From Blattamonas nauphoetae (Eukaryota; Preaxostyla; Oxymonadida), in contig JARBJD010000017.1 in NCBI GenBank assembly GCA_033064195.1, positions 372,001 through 436,000 on the forward strand: 64,000 nt of DNA. Direction: 5' to 3'. Below the pieces are notes generated by a model. It did not search any database. It was not told where the DNA came from and saw nothing but the letters and a program-made list of their open reading frames with translations. Below are positions 46,036-56,801 of the stretch, in pieces. The number at the start of each line of letters is the position of its first letter. Within the stretch, counting starts at the first letter, position 1. The translations under genes and the position numbers were made by a program.

Positions 46036-47739
46036 CTACTGATGCCTTTTTAGCCACATTAGAGTTCCAATAAGGACAACAACAAAGATTGCCACCTTGA
46101 CTGCCTGCTCAGTGCTCATGATGCTTTTCCTGTCTTTCTGAGGCCCATCCCCTGTATCTGCTGGATCCTTTTGTGTAATATTTGGAGATTGGATTGTTTT
46201 GGCTTTTTTCGTTTGAGTTATCCGACCCGACCCCTCTTTTCTTTCATTCACTCTTTCGTTGTACTCTTCCCAAGCATACGGCAATTTGGCAAGATAAGTA
46301 TTGAGCTTCTTTTGTTCAAATGTACCAATTTTTGAAGATGTCACAATGTGTGCCGTTGGAGTAACACCACTTTTTGAGTTTCCATACAATTGCTGCATTT
46401 CTACTGTGCTGCTGACGTCTTCCTTCAAGTCTGAGTGAAGCGTGCGTTGGAATTCAGAGACACTGTCAGCAGAAATTCGTGACGAGACAGCGGCGTATGA
46501 GTTTTGTGGGTCACGAAAAGGTCTGACGAGAGGAGTTTGTGGAATTGAATGAGTCCTCGAGCTGTTTCTTGCGTGATGCAATCCAGAGTGAAAGGGGTTG
46601 TGGCGGATGCTGAACCCGAGTGGGATTTTGTAGGATGGGTAAGTGAGAGCATGGATTGGACACTCGACAGGCTCAGGAAGAAAATGAATCGATTTCCCCG
46701 TTGCTTGGTGGACATGTTTTCCGTTGAGAAGTGATCGAACTTCATCAGAGCCGAGCCATTCAAACTTTCTGCTTCGTCTTTTGTCCTTCTCACGCTTCGT
46801 CACACTTTCCCAGCAATCAGAGAGTGCATCCTTCTTTGAATTGAAGAGAATTGATGGTGGAAAATCTTTCATCATCTGTCGTGCACTGTGAAGAATGCTT
46901 TCCATTTTCTCTTGGGATGGGATGACCTTCAAGTTATTCGATAGAAAAGTGTGAACATCAGCAAATTCCAATGGAATTTTCTGTGAAAAAAGGGTGTTGG
47001 CAATGTCTGAGTGTAGAAGGAGGGCCGAACAGATGTATAGAGGGGCGAGCGGATGGGTAGAGAGGATAAAATCGTAGATCCTTTCGACAAGACTTGAATC
47101 GGCATCAATATAATCGTGTGTAAACCAAGTAATGACCGGTGAAATGCACACATGAACTGATACCTCGCTTTGAATAAGAGCTTTGTAGAAAGAGAAGTCA
47201 TAGAATGCGATGAGCGGGAAAATGAATTCCATGTAGTGAAGGAGTCGGGTGAATGTCGGTTCATGAGCATAACACAGAAAATTATGTGATACAGCCTGTA
47301 AGAGAGAAGGTGCATATACCACTCCAAAGATGCGGAGGAAAACACTCGAGATGTCCGAATAACCTTGGAAGTAGCGGATTTTCTGGTTCTGCGAATGAAC
47401 TTGGTTAATTGTGGCAATCAGATCTGATTGGAGTTCGTACTTGAGAGCTGGTTCGTTGTCGAGGAAGACAAATGAGCGGATGCCATCGAGATAAATTTGT
47501 TCACGAGACGCGAGAGATGGAGCTGAATGTGTGATTGGGAGTGTTTTTGGATGAGGTCCAGGAATGAGAGAACATTGTTCAATCCATTTTGAATCAGAGG
47601 TCAGGGATGTATTGAGCAACAAGGGCCACACAATTTGTCGGAGTTGGCTGTTGAAGAATCCTGTCTCCTCACCAATTTCTTTGAGTTTTGCAGTGTCAAT
47701 TAAATCTTGTGAAACCAGAGAAATTACTTCTTCTGCCAT
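46036..47739 (-). CDS. TBC1D20-like Rab GTPase-activating protein, tail-anchored
   Basis: Single exon, 567 aa. The TBC domain (residues ~25-290) has RQIVWPLLL, the Arg-finger motif IYLDGIR (IxxDxxR) and the Gln-finger motif YFQGYSDI, then ITWFTHDYIDA and YDFILSTHPLAPLYI, which align with TBC1D20. A ~250-residue Ser/Pro-rich region follows, and the protein ends in a transmembrane tail AVKVAIFVVVLIGTLMWL with KRHQ after it. TBC1D20 is an ER-anchored GAP for Rab1 and Rab18. Both catalytic fingers are intact. The start codon is 45 bases from that of the divergent USP gene. Confidence 0.85.
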   Translation of the reverse strand: MAEEVISLVSQDLIDTAKLKEIGEETGFFNSQLRQIVWPLLLNTSLTSDSKWIEQCSLIPGPHPKTLPITHSAPSLASREQIYLDGIRSFVFLDNEPALKYELQSDLIATINQVHSQNQKIRYFQGYSDISSVFLRIFGVVYAPSLLQAVSHNFLCYAHEPTFTRLLHYMEFIFPLIAFYDFSFYKALIQSEVSVHVCISPVITWFTHDYIDADSSLVERIYDFILSTHPLAPLYICSALLLHSDIANTLFSQKIPLEFADVHTFLSNNLKVIPSQEKMESILHSARQMMKDFPPSILFNSKKDALSDCWESVTKREKDKRRSRKFEWLGSDEVRSLLNGKHVHQATGKSIHFLPEPVECPIHALTYPSYKIPLGFSIRHNPFHSGLHHARNSSRTHSIPQTPLVRPFRDPQNSYAAVSSRISADSVSEFQRTLHSDLKEDVSSTVEMQQLYGNSKSGVTPTAHIVTSSKIGTFEQKKLNTYLAKLPYAWEEYNERVNERKEGSGRITQTKKAKTIQSPNITQKDPADTGDGPQKDRKSIMSTEQAVKVAIFVVVLIGTLMWLKRHQ

Positions 47740-47784
47740 GGACAGTAATTCACTATTTTGATCATCCCGTCACTTTCATTTTTC
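47740..47784. promoter_or_regulatory. 45-base divergent start-to-start interval
   Basis: All that separates the ATG codons of the TBC1D20-like gene (minus) and the ubiquitin-specific protease (plus). It must hold both 5' leaders and any shared promoter, unless promoters lie in coding sequence. No TATA-like or other motif stands out. Confidence 0.5.
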
Positions 47785-50700
47785 ATGACTGAAAGTCAAG
47801 ATTCACCGACACTGCTCCCTTCCCTTCCTCCTCCCACGGAATTATCACAACCCGACCAGAACATTGAGCCAAATTTTCCCCCAAAGTCTCTTCGCTCATC
47901 TGCTCCCTCTCCTCTGGCAACCCGTGTCCTGTTTGAAGGAATCAACAATCTTGGAAATACATGCTATCTGACCTCTGTTATTTCTGTTATTTCAAATCTT
48001 TCTCCCTTTGTTTCCATCTTCCTCTCTCGTGATCTTTGGCGTGCCCTGTACACACTTACTCGGCCATTATTGTTCCTTACACAACAGCCATCCCAACAAA
48101 CTATAACAGATTCTCCTCATGAACAGTACGATTCGGATTTTAAGCTCTATTTAGACTTCCTACGAACCCAGTTTGAAATAGCCTATGAAACAGCGTCGTG
48201 TATCTTCTGCATGTCTCATCCTCATAATGTATCGATTTCGCCCGAACTCTTATTCAATCTGATCACATTAAAATCTTCATCATTTATTCTTGGACGACCA
48301 GCCGATGCCGAAGAATTCTTAACTTTTCTCTTCTCAAGCATTGATGATGAGCTGAAATGCATTCTTTCACATGAGTCCTCCGTCAAGTGGATTGAATTAT
48401 CGAAAAATATGATCACAGATGTTTCTAATAAACGAAGAAAAGTGCACCATTTAGAAACATCAGACACTCTTCCGATATCAACACAGATCCCCGTGTTATG
48501 GACTGACAATCCAATTTCATTCACATTGGCAGTCCCTCAATCCCTTTTTGAATCAACAGATGCTCAGATTCATCCAATATTTACGTCAATCACCAACCTG
48601 CGTTCCTTTCGGTCATCGCAACCAACCTCCACATCTCCTCTCGAGCACTGTGCGTTTTCCGGAGAGTTACTCAACCCAGTTCAGCAAACATTCAACTGTG
48701 TCATCACGTCGGACCTGACGTGTCCAAAATGTGGAGCAACAACCACAAAACCAGAAATTCAACGAGTCATCAATCTCCGTTTTCAGGAGACCTCCCAAAA
48801 CACCCAATTTTCTCTCGAGTACCTTCTTAGCAATGCCTTCCAACCGCCTCAGACAGACTTTGAATGTGATTCCTGCCACCAGAAGGTCCCGTCGACAAAG
48901 CCCTATTTTTCGATTGCGCCACGTGTTCTGGTGTTGAGCATCAACAGATTCAAGTTCGAATCATCTGTCTCGAAGAAGCTCAGACATTCTGTGACATTCC
49001 CTGGTGTTCTTGACCTCTCTCCATTCACCCAACCAAGCACTCTCGTCCCTGCCCCTCTCAAACATCTCCATCCTCTCCCTCCCATCTTTTCCGACTCAGC
49101 GTGGAAACGCGGATTGAATGAGGACGACATCATCGAACACAAGATGGAGGACGCCGTGATATCTTTCTTGGAGGACCACTTCTCGAGTCGAAGGATCACC
49201 CTCCAAAACTTGCCTCTCCCCGAAATCCCACGCGAGCAGGAGTACCTCCTGAGCCTCGGAGAATTCCTCGCGGTGGGAGAGCACCTCGGATTCCATAATG
49301 GACCAACTCACGGACAACCCCAGTCTCATTCGAGAGATGTGATGGATGAAGAGACCATTGATTGTGAGGCACTCCATCAGATCAACGTGGAAGAGGAGGA
49401 GCAGAAGCAAGCTGAGTCCTTGGATCGACTCTTCGCAGTTCTCGAGACCTGTCCTCATCCGAATGACCCACATTCTCCAACAACCATCAGAGCCACCCTT
49501 CCTTTTGCGATTGATATCACCAGCTCTCTTTTCTTCCAGTTTGCTCACGAGAAGAATTTGAAACGCCGGATGAATCGGACACTTGACACAGAATTTGTCG
49601 AAATTCTCAAAACAAAGCACCCGTTCAACATCGACCTCGTCAGCATTCCTCCCCTTGATCGTCGCAGTGAAATCTATAAGCAATACGGATTCCCAATGAA
49701 AAAGCCGAAACCACCAATCCAACGTAAACTGAATGAGCCTCCCCCAAGACGCTCCACCACTCTTCCAAGTGGGCACCCCTATCCAACGCTCAAACCCACA
49801 CTCCTCTCTCAAGTTCCACGCCTCTCTCATCTTACACCATCACCATTTCACCCATTGGAGCGGAGAATATCCAACAATCAGATGAACTTCTCACTTAACA
49901 AATCGTCTGGTCACCCGCTGGGAGGAGTGGCATCTTTCATTCGACACGCGCAACCCATTCCATCTTCATCCAGACATTCGGACAACTGGGATACCCGCTT
50001 CCTGTCAGTGAATATTCCACAGCCCAACATATCGATCTCACGAGGATACAACATGGGAGGACATCCGGAGCCAGAAATCATCGGCGAGATTGCACAGAAA
50101 CAGAAGAGAGACCATCCCACCCCATCAAACCCAGTCGAGTTCAAATCTCCCCCGATTCTCCAAACATTGGGTGTGTTTGGAGATCATGTGGAGATCATCG
50201 AGAATACAGACAGCGAGGCAGAAGCAATCAGCTTCCAGATCAGTGAGACGCTTGTCGACGAGTTCGGAAACGAGGAGATCCTGGACAGGCTTATCGATTC
50301 GAGTGAACGGGGCGGTCTTCTCGGTGGAGGGAAGGATTCTGATTTTATCGACGATGGAACATCAGGTGACGACACAATCAATGCCACCGACTCGGAGGGA
50401 GGGATGGATGCATCAACTGTTCCAATGTTAGATCACCAATATCAGCCCCTCGAGCATCCTCGCCATTCTCACAGGCCGTATCAGACCACCATCGAAGTCT
50501 TTCCGCAGGATGATTCGATGTCTGCGGATGGCCTTTGGAACTATCCACTCACCCGCTCGCAATCATCAATCGAGCCGAATCATCCTCCTCACCTCACTCC
50601 TCTTCCAAACAGTCAGCCTGCAAAAGAGAAAGGAGCAGAGGATGCTGGTAGTTTTGAACGTGTCCGAGTTGGAGCAGACGAAAGAGTGTTTGGAGTGCCA

Positions 50701-51038
50701 GGATCGAACTTTGTTTACGAACTCAGTGGAATCATCCTCCACAGCGGTTTGCTCTTATTTTTGCAGCATCTCTCTCTGATTGCTCCTTTTTCGATATGAA
50801 GGCAAATCAGTCACAAGAGGACACTACGAAACATACGTGAAGAACATCAACACACAGGAATGGATGCACATCAACGATTCGCAAACAAAAGTGGTATGCC
50901 TTGCTTCTCAGATACAGCTTGCCTCTTTTCTTCACTTCTCTTCAGGTTGATCTGGACACCATTCTTGCACAGGAGAATGTGAAGCAAGACTGCTACCTCC
51001 TCTTCTACACTCACACTGGTTCCGTCAAAGACCAATAA
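47785..51038 (+). CDS. Ubiquitin-specific protease (USP, peptidase C19)
   Basis: Three exons (introns 50747-50801, 50894-50945), 1048 aa. The Cys box GINNLGNTCYLTSVISVIS begins at residue ~52. A zinc-ribbon pair (CPKCGATT, CDSCHQ) lies in the finger subdomain. The His box FVYELSGIILHSG plus GHYETYVK is split by the first intron, so the catalytic domain is complete only after splicing. Between the boxes lies a ~600-residue insertion with acidic, Pro/Ser-rich and His-rich stretches and no recognised domain. It removes ubiquitin from substrates; the target is unknown. Start at MTESQD. Confidence 0.9.
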
Positions 51039-51396
51039 CCGCATCCTTGATGAGAATCCCAAACACAAGCGAGTCGTTCGTTTTGTTGACGTGTGAGATC
51101 AGGATTTCTGAGAGGCTTGGGCGACGTGTATGCCGTGAGGACTCTCGGTGAAACGTTTTTGTCTTTTTTAATTTTTTTTTTGGTTCCATATTCTTATTTT
51201 GTGGACTGGAGAAGATGGGAGAGTGTTTTCCTCCCTTTGAACACACGATGTTTCATCCAGAGAATGACATCGAACAACGAGAACATCAAGAGACTCGAAC
51301 GACTTCATCAAAACCAACTTCGTGTTGAATGTTCTTTCACTGCACTCTGACAGAGATTATTGTCGATCATCTTGTTTCATTCAATCGTGAAATGGA
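51039..51396. other. 358-base convergent gap
   Basis: Between the 3' ends of the USP and DIS3 genes. Contains a poly-T run near 51170; no gene. Confidence 0.5.
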
Positions 51397-54300
51397 TTAT
51401 TCGAAAAGAAAGTCAGCATCCATTGAATACCCTGCAGTATCTTGACTGACATGGATGGAGACGAAAATGGGTTGGAAGATGGTGAGTTGCTTCGATTTCT
51501 TTGTTTTGAGGTCAACACACACAATCTTTTGTTTCCGGCTGTCAAAAGAATGCACTTTCTGCTTAAAACTTGTCTTCTCATCGGTTCCATCTTCCATCAG
51601 AACCGGCACATCGCATGCAAATTGGGGAATGTACACGACAACTCCATTCTGATAGACTTTTGAGATGTATGCCTTCATCCTCCGTGTATCGACCTTTCCA
51701 TCATTTGTGTCCATTTCTGTCTTGTTCTCGTTTTGCATTTTCCAAATCATTCGAAGAGTGTTCATCTGTGCGTCTGCACGCCCTGCATCTTTCGCATTTT
51801 TGTATCTTCGGTTCAAGTTTGCGCACACAGCAGCAACACTTTGCTGATCGTACTCCATCCCTGTTCCTTTCTCGATGGAGACAGGCGAGGGGGAATCACC
51901 GTCCATGTTCAGACTGGCTGCAAGCATTCGATGAACAACCAGATCCGAATACCGTCGGATGGGAGATGTGAAGTGCGTGTAAATGGGAGTCGCTAATCCG
52001 AAGTGAATGAAGTCAGAGTATTCCAAATCGCCAGACGCAAAATAAAGTGCAAGCGACATCGATCGAGTTGCGGTCATCTTCAGCATTGTTGGGAAGAACA
52101 AATCGGTGAACTGCTTGGATGTCGATGCTCTGTCGAGAGACGCGTTGAGAGCTTTGTTAGAGCTTCCATCGAATGGTAGTCCAACTGTCTCAAACACATC
52201 CTCGAGCCACTTCATCCCCATTGCAGGTGGTGGAGGATGGCGACGGAGGAGAGCGAATGATGGGAAGACGGAATAGATTCGACGGGCGACCCAAATGTTG
52301 GCGAGAAGCATGAACTCCTCAATCATCGAGTTTGCCTCCACCATTGCGTGTGCTTCCACACTGACAGGATCATGGGAGACAGCGTCGAGTTCAAAATGAA
52401 GTTGTGGCGATGACAATGACAATGCACCAGCATCGAACCTTCCTTTTTTGAGCCGTCTGGCAGCATCTCTGCACAGCACAAGTGACGAAGCAGTCCTCGT
52501 CGTGACATCCGTTGCTTTCCCCAACACATCAGTCACATTTCGCACAATTTGGGGCCTGTTGAGAGGAATCGGCTCTCTTTCTAGTTGATCCAAAACGGTC
52601 TGTGCTGCTTCGTACGTCAACGAGGCACACGACAGGATGACAGACTTGTTAAACTTAGCATCCACAATTTCGAGTGTTTTGAGATCCACCTTCCACAGAA
52701 CACTGAACGAGCAGTGGAGCTCGTTCGATCGCAGTGAGCACAATTCTTCGGTCAGTTTCTTTGGAAGCATGTCATACCGTTTCCCAACAAGATAAGTTGT
52801 GGTCCCTCGAAGAGCAGCTTCCACATCGAGGGCGGAATTCTGCTTGACAAAATGAGCAACATCAGCAATGTGGACACCCAGTTCGAGATACGCTTCCTCA
52901 TCTTGTGAGAACTCGAAGAGGGTGGATTGAGAGAGGATGGACGAGGCAGCGATGAATGGGTGTGTCTCGTAAGGAGCTGGGAGAGAGGGAAGTTCAGACT
53001 GAGAATCGTTAAAAATGAACGCAGCATGGATTGTGTCGTCGATATCTCTGCATCCGACTGGATCCACACTGCAAATGGGTCGATCTGTCAAATTCCACCG
53101 CACATCATCGTCTTCGTCAACATCCCCATCGTCCACATCCATGGCACTCCCTGCCTTCTCCATCTTCTCTCTCATCCAGTCCAACCCATCCGTGTCAGGG
53201 ACGCAATCAAGCTGAGGTGCTGTGAATGCCTCATGTGGAACTTGATACTCCTGAAGGACTGATTCTTGCTCGATCTCAATTACTCCCATGTCTCCAATGA
53301 CCTGCGAGATGTGGCCATGGGGCACGGCTTCTGATTCGCCCCATCCATCGATGACGACACTGACTCTCTTCCCAAGGTACATGCTCGGATCTGTGACAGA
53401 CACTGCAATGAGCGGGATCGTTGGAGCGATTGGACGAAACATGAAATGTTGGGTGCGGGAAGATTTTTTCAGATTTGGTGGGATGATCAGACTGCCAGGG
53501 AAAGATCTTTCCTCCCTCCTGACGATTCCTACAACTTGTCCTGTAGGATGGAGATCAGTGATTGCCTGTTCATTGAGATTGGTAGGTGGTGGTTCGATAT
53601 CAGTGATCTCAACAGGAGATTCACGAGGGATTAGCCTGTTCGAGACAGCTTTCCACTGGGTCCGATCATTGAGATGAATGGCCACATAATCTCCGTCTAT
53701 CGCTCGATTGAGATTTGCTAAAACAAATAAATGGGAAGTAATTATAAACCTTGACCATAGACAATGACTGAGACTGGGAGAGATTGAGAAACAATTTGTG
53801 CTTCATATTTATTGTATCTGTTCATTCGAACATATCCCCTGACGATTCTATTCTGGGAGATTAATTTGGTTATTTCGTTCGGTGAGAGATGAGGTTGGAA
53901 TGGGACAGTGGTTGTTGGAATGCCTGTTCGGTCTGAAGTCGGAAGTAGATCAAATATTTCTGGATTTTTCGATCCAAAATGTTCTTGTGCATATGATTCC
54001 ACTGATTTGATGTCGATATCATCAGTTTGAGGATAGTTGTTGGCTTCATTCGTGAGGAGAGTGATTGTCAGTTTTCGTGAACCGGAGATACCCTCCAAAT
54101 GACGATGATAGAATCGAGCAACATTGATGGTTTCTGGGGAATGGATAAAGCAAAGAAGAATAGATATACGATCAATCGTGAACTGTTCTTCTGTTGTTAG
54201 AGATGTTCGTTCCGCGCATGTTTCTGAATGAAATTCGTTGAGAAATTGGTAGAATCTCTTTTCCTTATCATCAATAAACTGGAGAAGTCTTCGGTGGATA

Positions 54301-54611
54301 AATGTATTCGTTTTTAGTAAATAGGTCAACACGGTTTGAGGGATGACGACATCTGTCATGTACTTTGACGAGAGAAACGCAAGCTGATGGATTGGAACAG
54401 TGTAATCGATGATACACAGATTCAGAGCTGATTTTCCATTTGATTTCAGTTGTAGTGGTAGAGAAACCGAATTGAGATGACAAAGTTCATTTTGACATTG
54501 AGAACACCCACACGGAATATCATCTCTGGTGTAAGTGACGGTCTTTACACGTGAATAACCGCCACGTCGGGACTTGCGAAACTTAACAGCAGTTTTGAAG
54601 AATTCTGACAT
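51397..54611 (-). CDS. DIS3: Exosome catalytic subunit DIS3 (Rrp44)
   Basis: Two exons (intron 53718-53749, 32 bases), 1060 aa. The N-terminus has the CR3 zinc motif (DDIPCGCSQCQNELC) and a PIN domain (residues ~55-200). Cold-shock domains follow (RGYVRMNRYNKYEAQI, DYVAIHL, VAVSV, VIDGWG), then RNB with all catalytic acids in CSVDPVGCRDIDDT, ELGVHIADVAHFV, RGTTTYLVGKR, EEFMLLANIWVA, LLRRHPPP and HFTSPIRRYSDL, and a C-terminal S1-like region. DIS3 is the 3'-5' exonuclease of the RNA exosome. In the PIN domain the first and third acidic positions remain, but the second is Tyr (QTVLTYL for QTVLQEV) and the fourth is Glu (LTNEA for ITND). Start at MSEFF; an ATG four codons upstream is possible. 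Confidence 0.93.
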
Positions 54612-54727
54612 TGATCGGACCATGAATGCATTCAAAAAAAGTCAAAGTGGTATTTGAAGCAGTGAATTCTCTCTTTAAAAGGAAGGGAAAATATCATCAT
54701 TCACGTGAAATGTTCAAAAGAAGGCAA

Positions 54728-55864
54728 TCAATGCTTTTTCATTGTTTTTCCAGAGTTCGATTTTGAACCCCCACTGTGTCCTCTTCTTCCACCCTTTTTG
54801 TTCATTCCAGCAATTCCACGCGTATGCTTTGGTTGCGACTTCTTCTTTTTTGGTTTTTCTAACAAAGATCCCAAGTCGGATGTGTCCAGTCCACCATCCA
54901 TTTTGTGAGCCATCCGTCCCGCCTTTGAATCATTCACACCATCTTCCTTGAATCCAAGACCCATTGCAATACGAAGATTCCTTTCTTTTTCATCATCGAA
55001 ACCGCTTCTCTTCTTTCCTTTGTCCTCAGAAAACCCTGGTTTTGTTCTTTTCTGTTTTGTTAGTTGTCGCGTTGGGTCCACGAGTCCACGACCTCTTGTC
55101 GAGAGCTCCGCAAGTTTTAACATCTTATTAACTCCAGCTTCACTTGCCTCGACAGATGGAGGTTTCTGATATTTCGAAGTGCTCCCAGCACTTGGGAAGA
55201 GAACTGTAGGGAGTGCAACTGAGGCTGGAACTCCTCGGTTCGGGACACCGGCCTTTTTCATTGTTCGTTTAATATTTTCTTCCTCGCGTTCTTTTTGTTT
55301 CTGTTTTGATTCGCGCTTTGCCAAATCTCTTGCTTCAAACGGGTCTTCTCCAGGCTTAACTTTTACTCCGGCCTGATGTTCGATGATGTGATCCTGTGGA
55401 TCAACCTTAGTGATTTTATTTCTCCCCCATTTCGGTTTCCATTGTTGGTCAGTTTCATCAAATACAAGTCTTTCCCTCTTCTGTCCTTTAGCAAATTTTC
55501 CAATTTGTTTCTGTTTGGCGAACTTTTCCCAACGTGTCGGTTCTGGCTCAACAGGAACCTGAGACAATTCAAAAAAGATGAGAAAAGACTGGTTTTGCTC
55601 GAGGGAGACGTGTAATCGGCTTTGGGAGAGTTACGATAACATTACCAGTGTCATCCGTTTCTTTTGGCAATTTGAGAAGTACACTCAGAAGAATCTGCAT
55701 ATTTTTGGTGGTAACTGCGAGAAAATAGTCTTCAACATTGGCTCTGAGGTGGTGAGAAAAAGAATGAGCTAAGAGGTGGAATCATACTTTAGTTCATCTC
55801 TATCAATCGGTGTAATATCAGATATGGCTGTGAGGCCGAGATCTAATGAAATTGATGACATCAT
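54728..55864 (-). CDS. RRS1: Ribosome biogenesis regulator RRS1
   Basis: Three exons (introns 55744-55787, 55559-55589), 353 aa. LDLGLTAI at the start, ILLSVLLKLPKE, then PTRWEKFAKQKQIGKFAKGQ and WKPKWGRNKI are the RRS1 core; EDPFEARDLAKRES follows, and the C-terminus is a Lys/Gly-rich basic tail. RRS1 with RPF2 docks the 5S RNP onto pre-60S ribosomes in the nucleolus. The 31-base second intron and 44-base first intron both have clean GT..CAG ends and restore the conserved order. The start codon is 45 bases from the divergent RRP46-type gene. Confidence 0.92.
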
Positions 55865-55909
55865 TGGATCTTGATTCCAGCTGAAGGGTTGATCGTCGTA
55901 TCTTTTTGA
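55865..55909. promoter_or_regulatory. 45-base divergent start-to-start interval
   Basis: Separates the first ATG of RRS1 (minus) from the ATG of the RRP46-type exosome gene (plus). It has the same length as the TBC/USP interval, but I see no shared sequence motif. Confidence 0.5.
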
Positions 55910-56755
55910 ATGGAGAAGGATAATGATCACCAATTCTACCAGGTAACTCCCCGACAAGGGCAACCTCATATTCACCATATTGAGTATCGACAAGGTCTTG
56001 TACTTACCAATGTCACTTTTTCACTCGTTAACTCAGGTTTGAACAGGATTGATGTATCAGTTCATGGACCAGTTCCCGCAATTCCACGTGAATCACTCTT
56101 TGATCGAGCAAATGTTCTTGTTAAAATCCATCCCTTCCCAGAAACACACATCGATAATACGACATCACATCTCCCATCTACAAAGCGAATAATCGCAAAG
56201 ACTCAATCTCTATTGACCGATTGTATCATTGTTTCGTCTCTTCCCGGTACTACATTCGAATTTACAATCTCTGTAATCACCTACGATCTCTCGGTATTGT
56301 TTCTCCGTTTTTCTCACTAAATTATGAACCATCCCGAGTCTAGATCTTTTCCTCTATTGTAAACGGATGCGTTCTTCTTTTACTCAGTGCAGGAGTACCA
56401 ATGCGATATACTCCATGCTCCACCACCTCCATCCTCAATTCAACTCCCCACACATCCCACAACCTTCCATCGCCTTTCATCTTTCATCCTTCTGATCAAT
56501 CAGTGATTGTATACTCTTCTTTGTGATATTTTTGTTTAGAAACCTTTCTCTCTCTTTGTTGTCACACATACGAGTACAAATTTCGATGAAATCGTGATGC
56601 TCGATATGTTTGGTGATCCACCCAGAAGCCCCACTGTTATCAGCGATCTTTCGAAAGCGTCAAGGTCTGCTTCTTTTCACAATTCTTCGCTCAGACCAGA
56701 AGCAGAGAGATTCTGTTTATTCTGTCGCTCGTTCGTTTCCACTCTCCAAAAATAA
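55910..56755 (+). CDS. EXOSC5: RNase PH-fold exosome subunit, RRP46/EXOSC5-like
   Basis: Three exons (introns 56294-56343, 56509-56539), 254 aa. IDVSVHGP matches the VYGP turn; RANVLVKIHPFP, IVNGCVLLLLSAGVPMRYT (the NAA..AL.DAGIPM motif), LFVVTHTSTNFDEIVMLDMF and the helical end ERFCLFCRSFVSTLQ follow the RNase PH order of Rrp46. It has no catalytic Asp set of bacterial RNase PH, as is normal in eukaryotic ring subunits. It would sit in the six-membered exosome ring to which DIS3, encoded 1.3 kb away, attaches. A GT..AG pair near 56001-56045 should not be spliced: keeping it preserves EXOSC5 length between YRQG and HGP. Confidence 0.82.
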
Positions 56756-56801
56756 GAACATTTCACATAAAAAGATCTTCAATGTTTTCATGAAATGTGG
56801 G

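Noticed and set aside
47240-47480. Apparent loss of the catalytic Arg finger in the TBC protein (DNEPAL region)
   Set aside because: A better alignment places the IxxDxxR motif at IYLDGIR just upstream, so the Arg is present.
56001-56045. A GT..AG segment in the RRP46-type gene as an intron
   Set aside because: Keeping it gives exactly the EXOSC5 spacing between the YRQG and HGP motifs; removing it shortens the domain.
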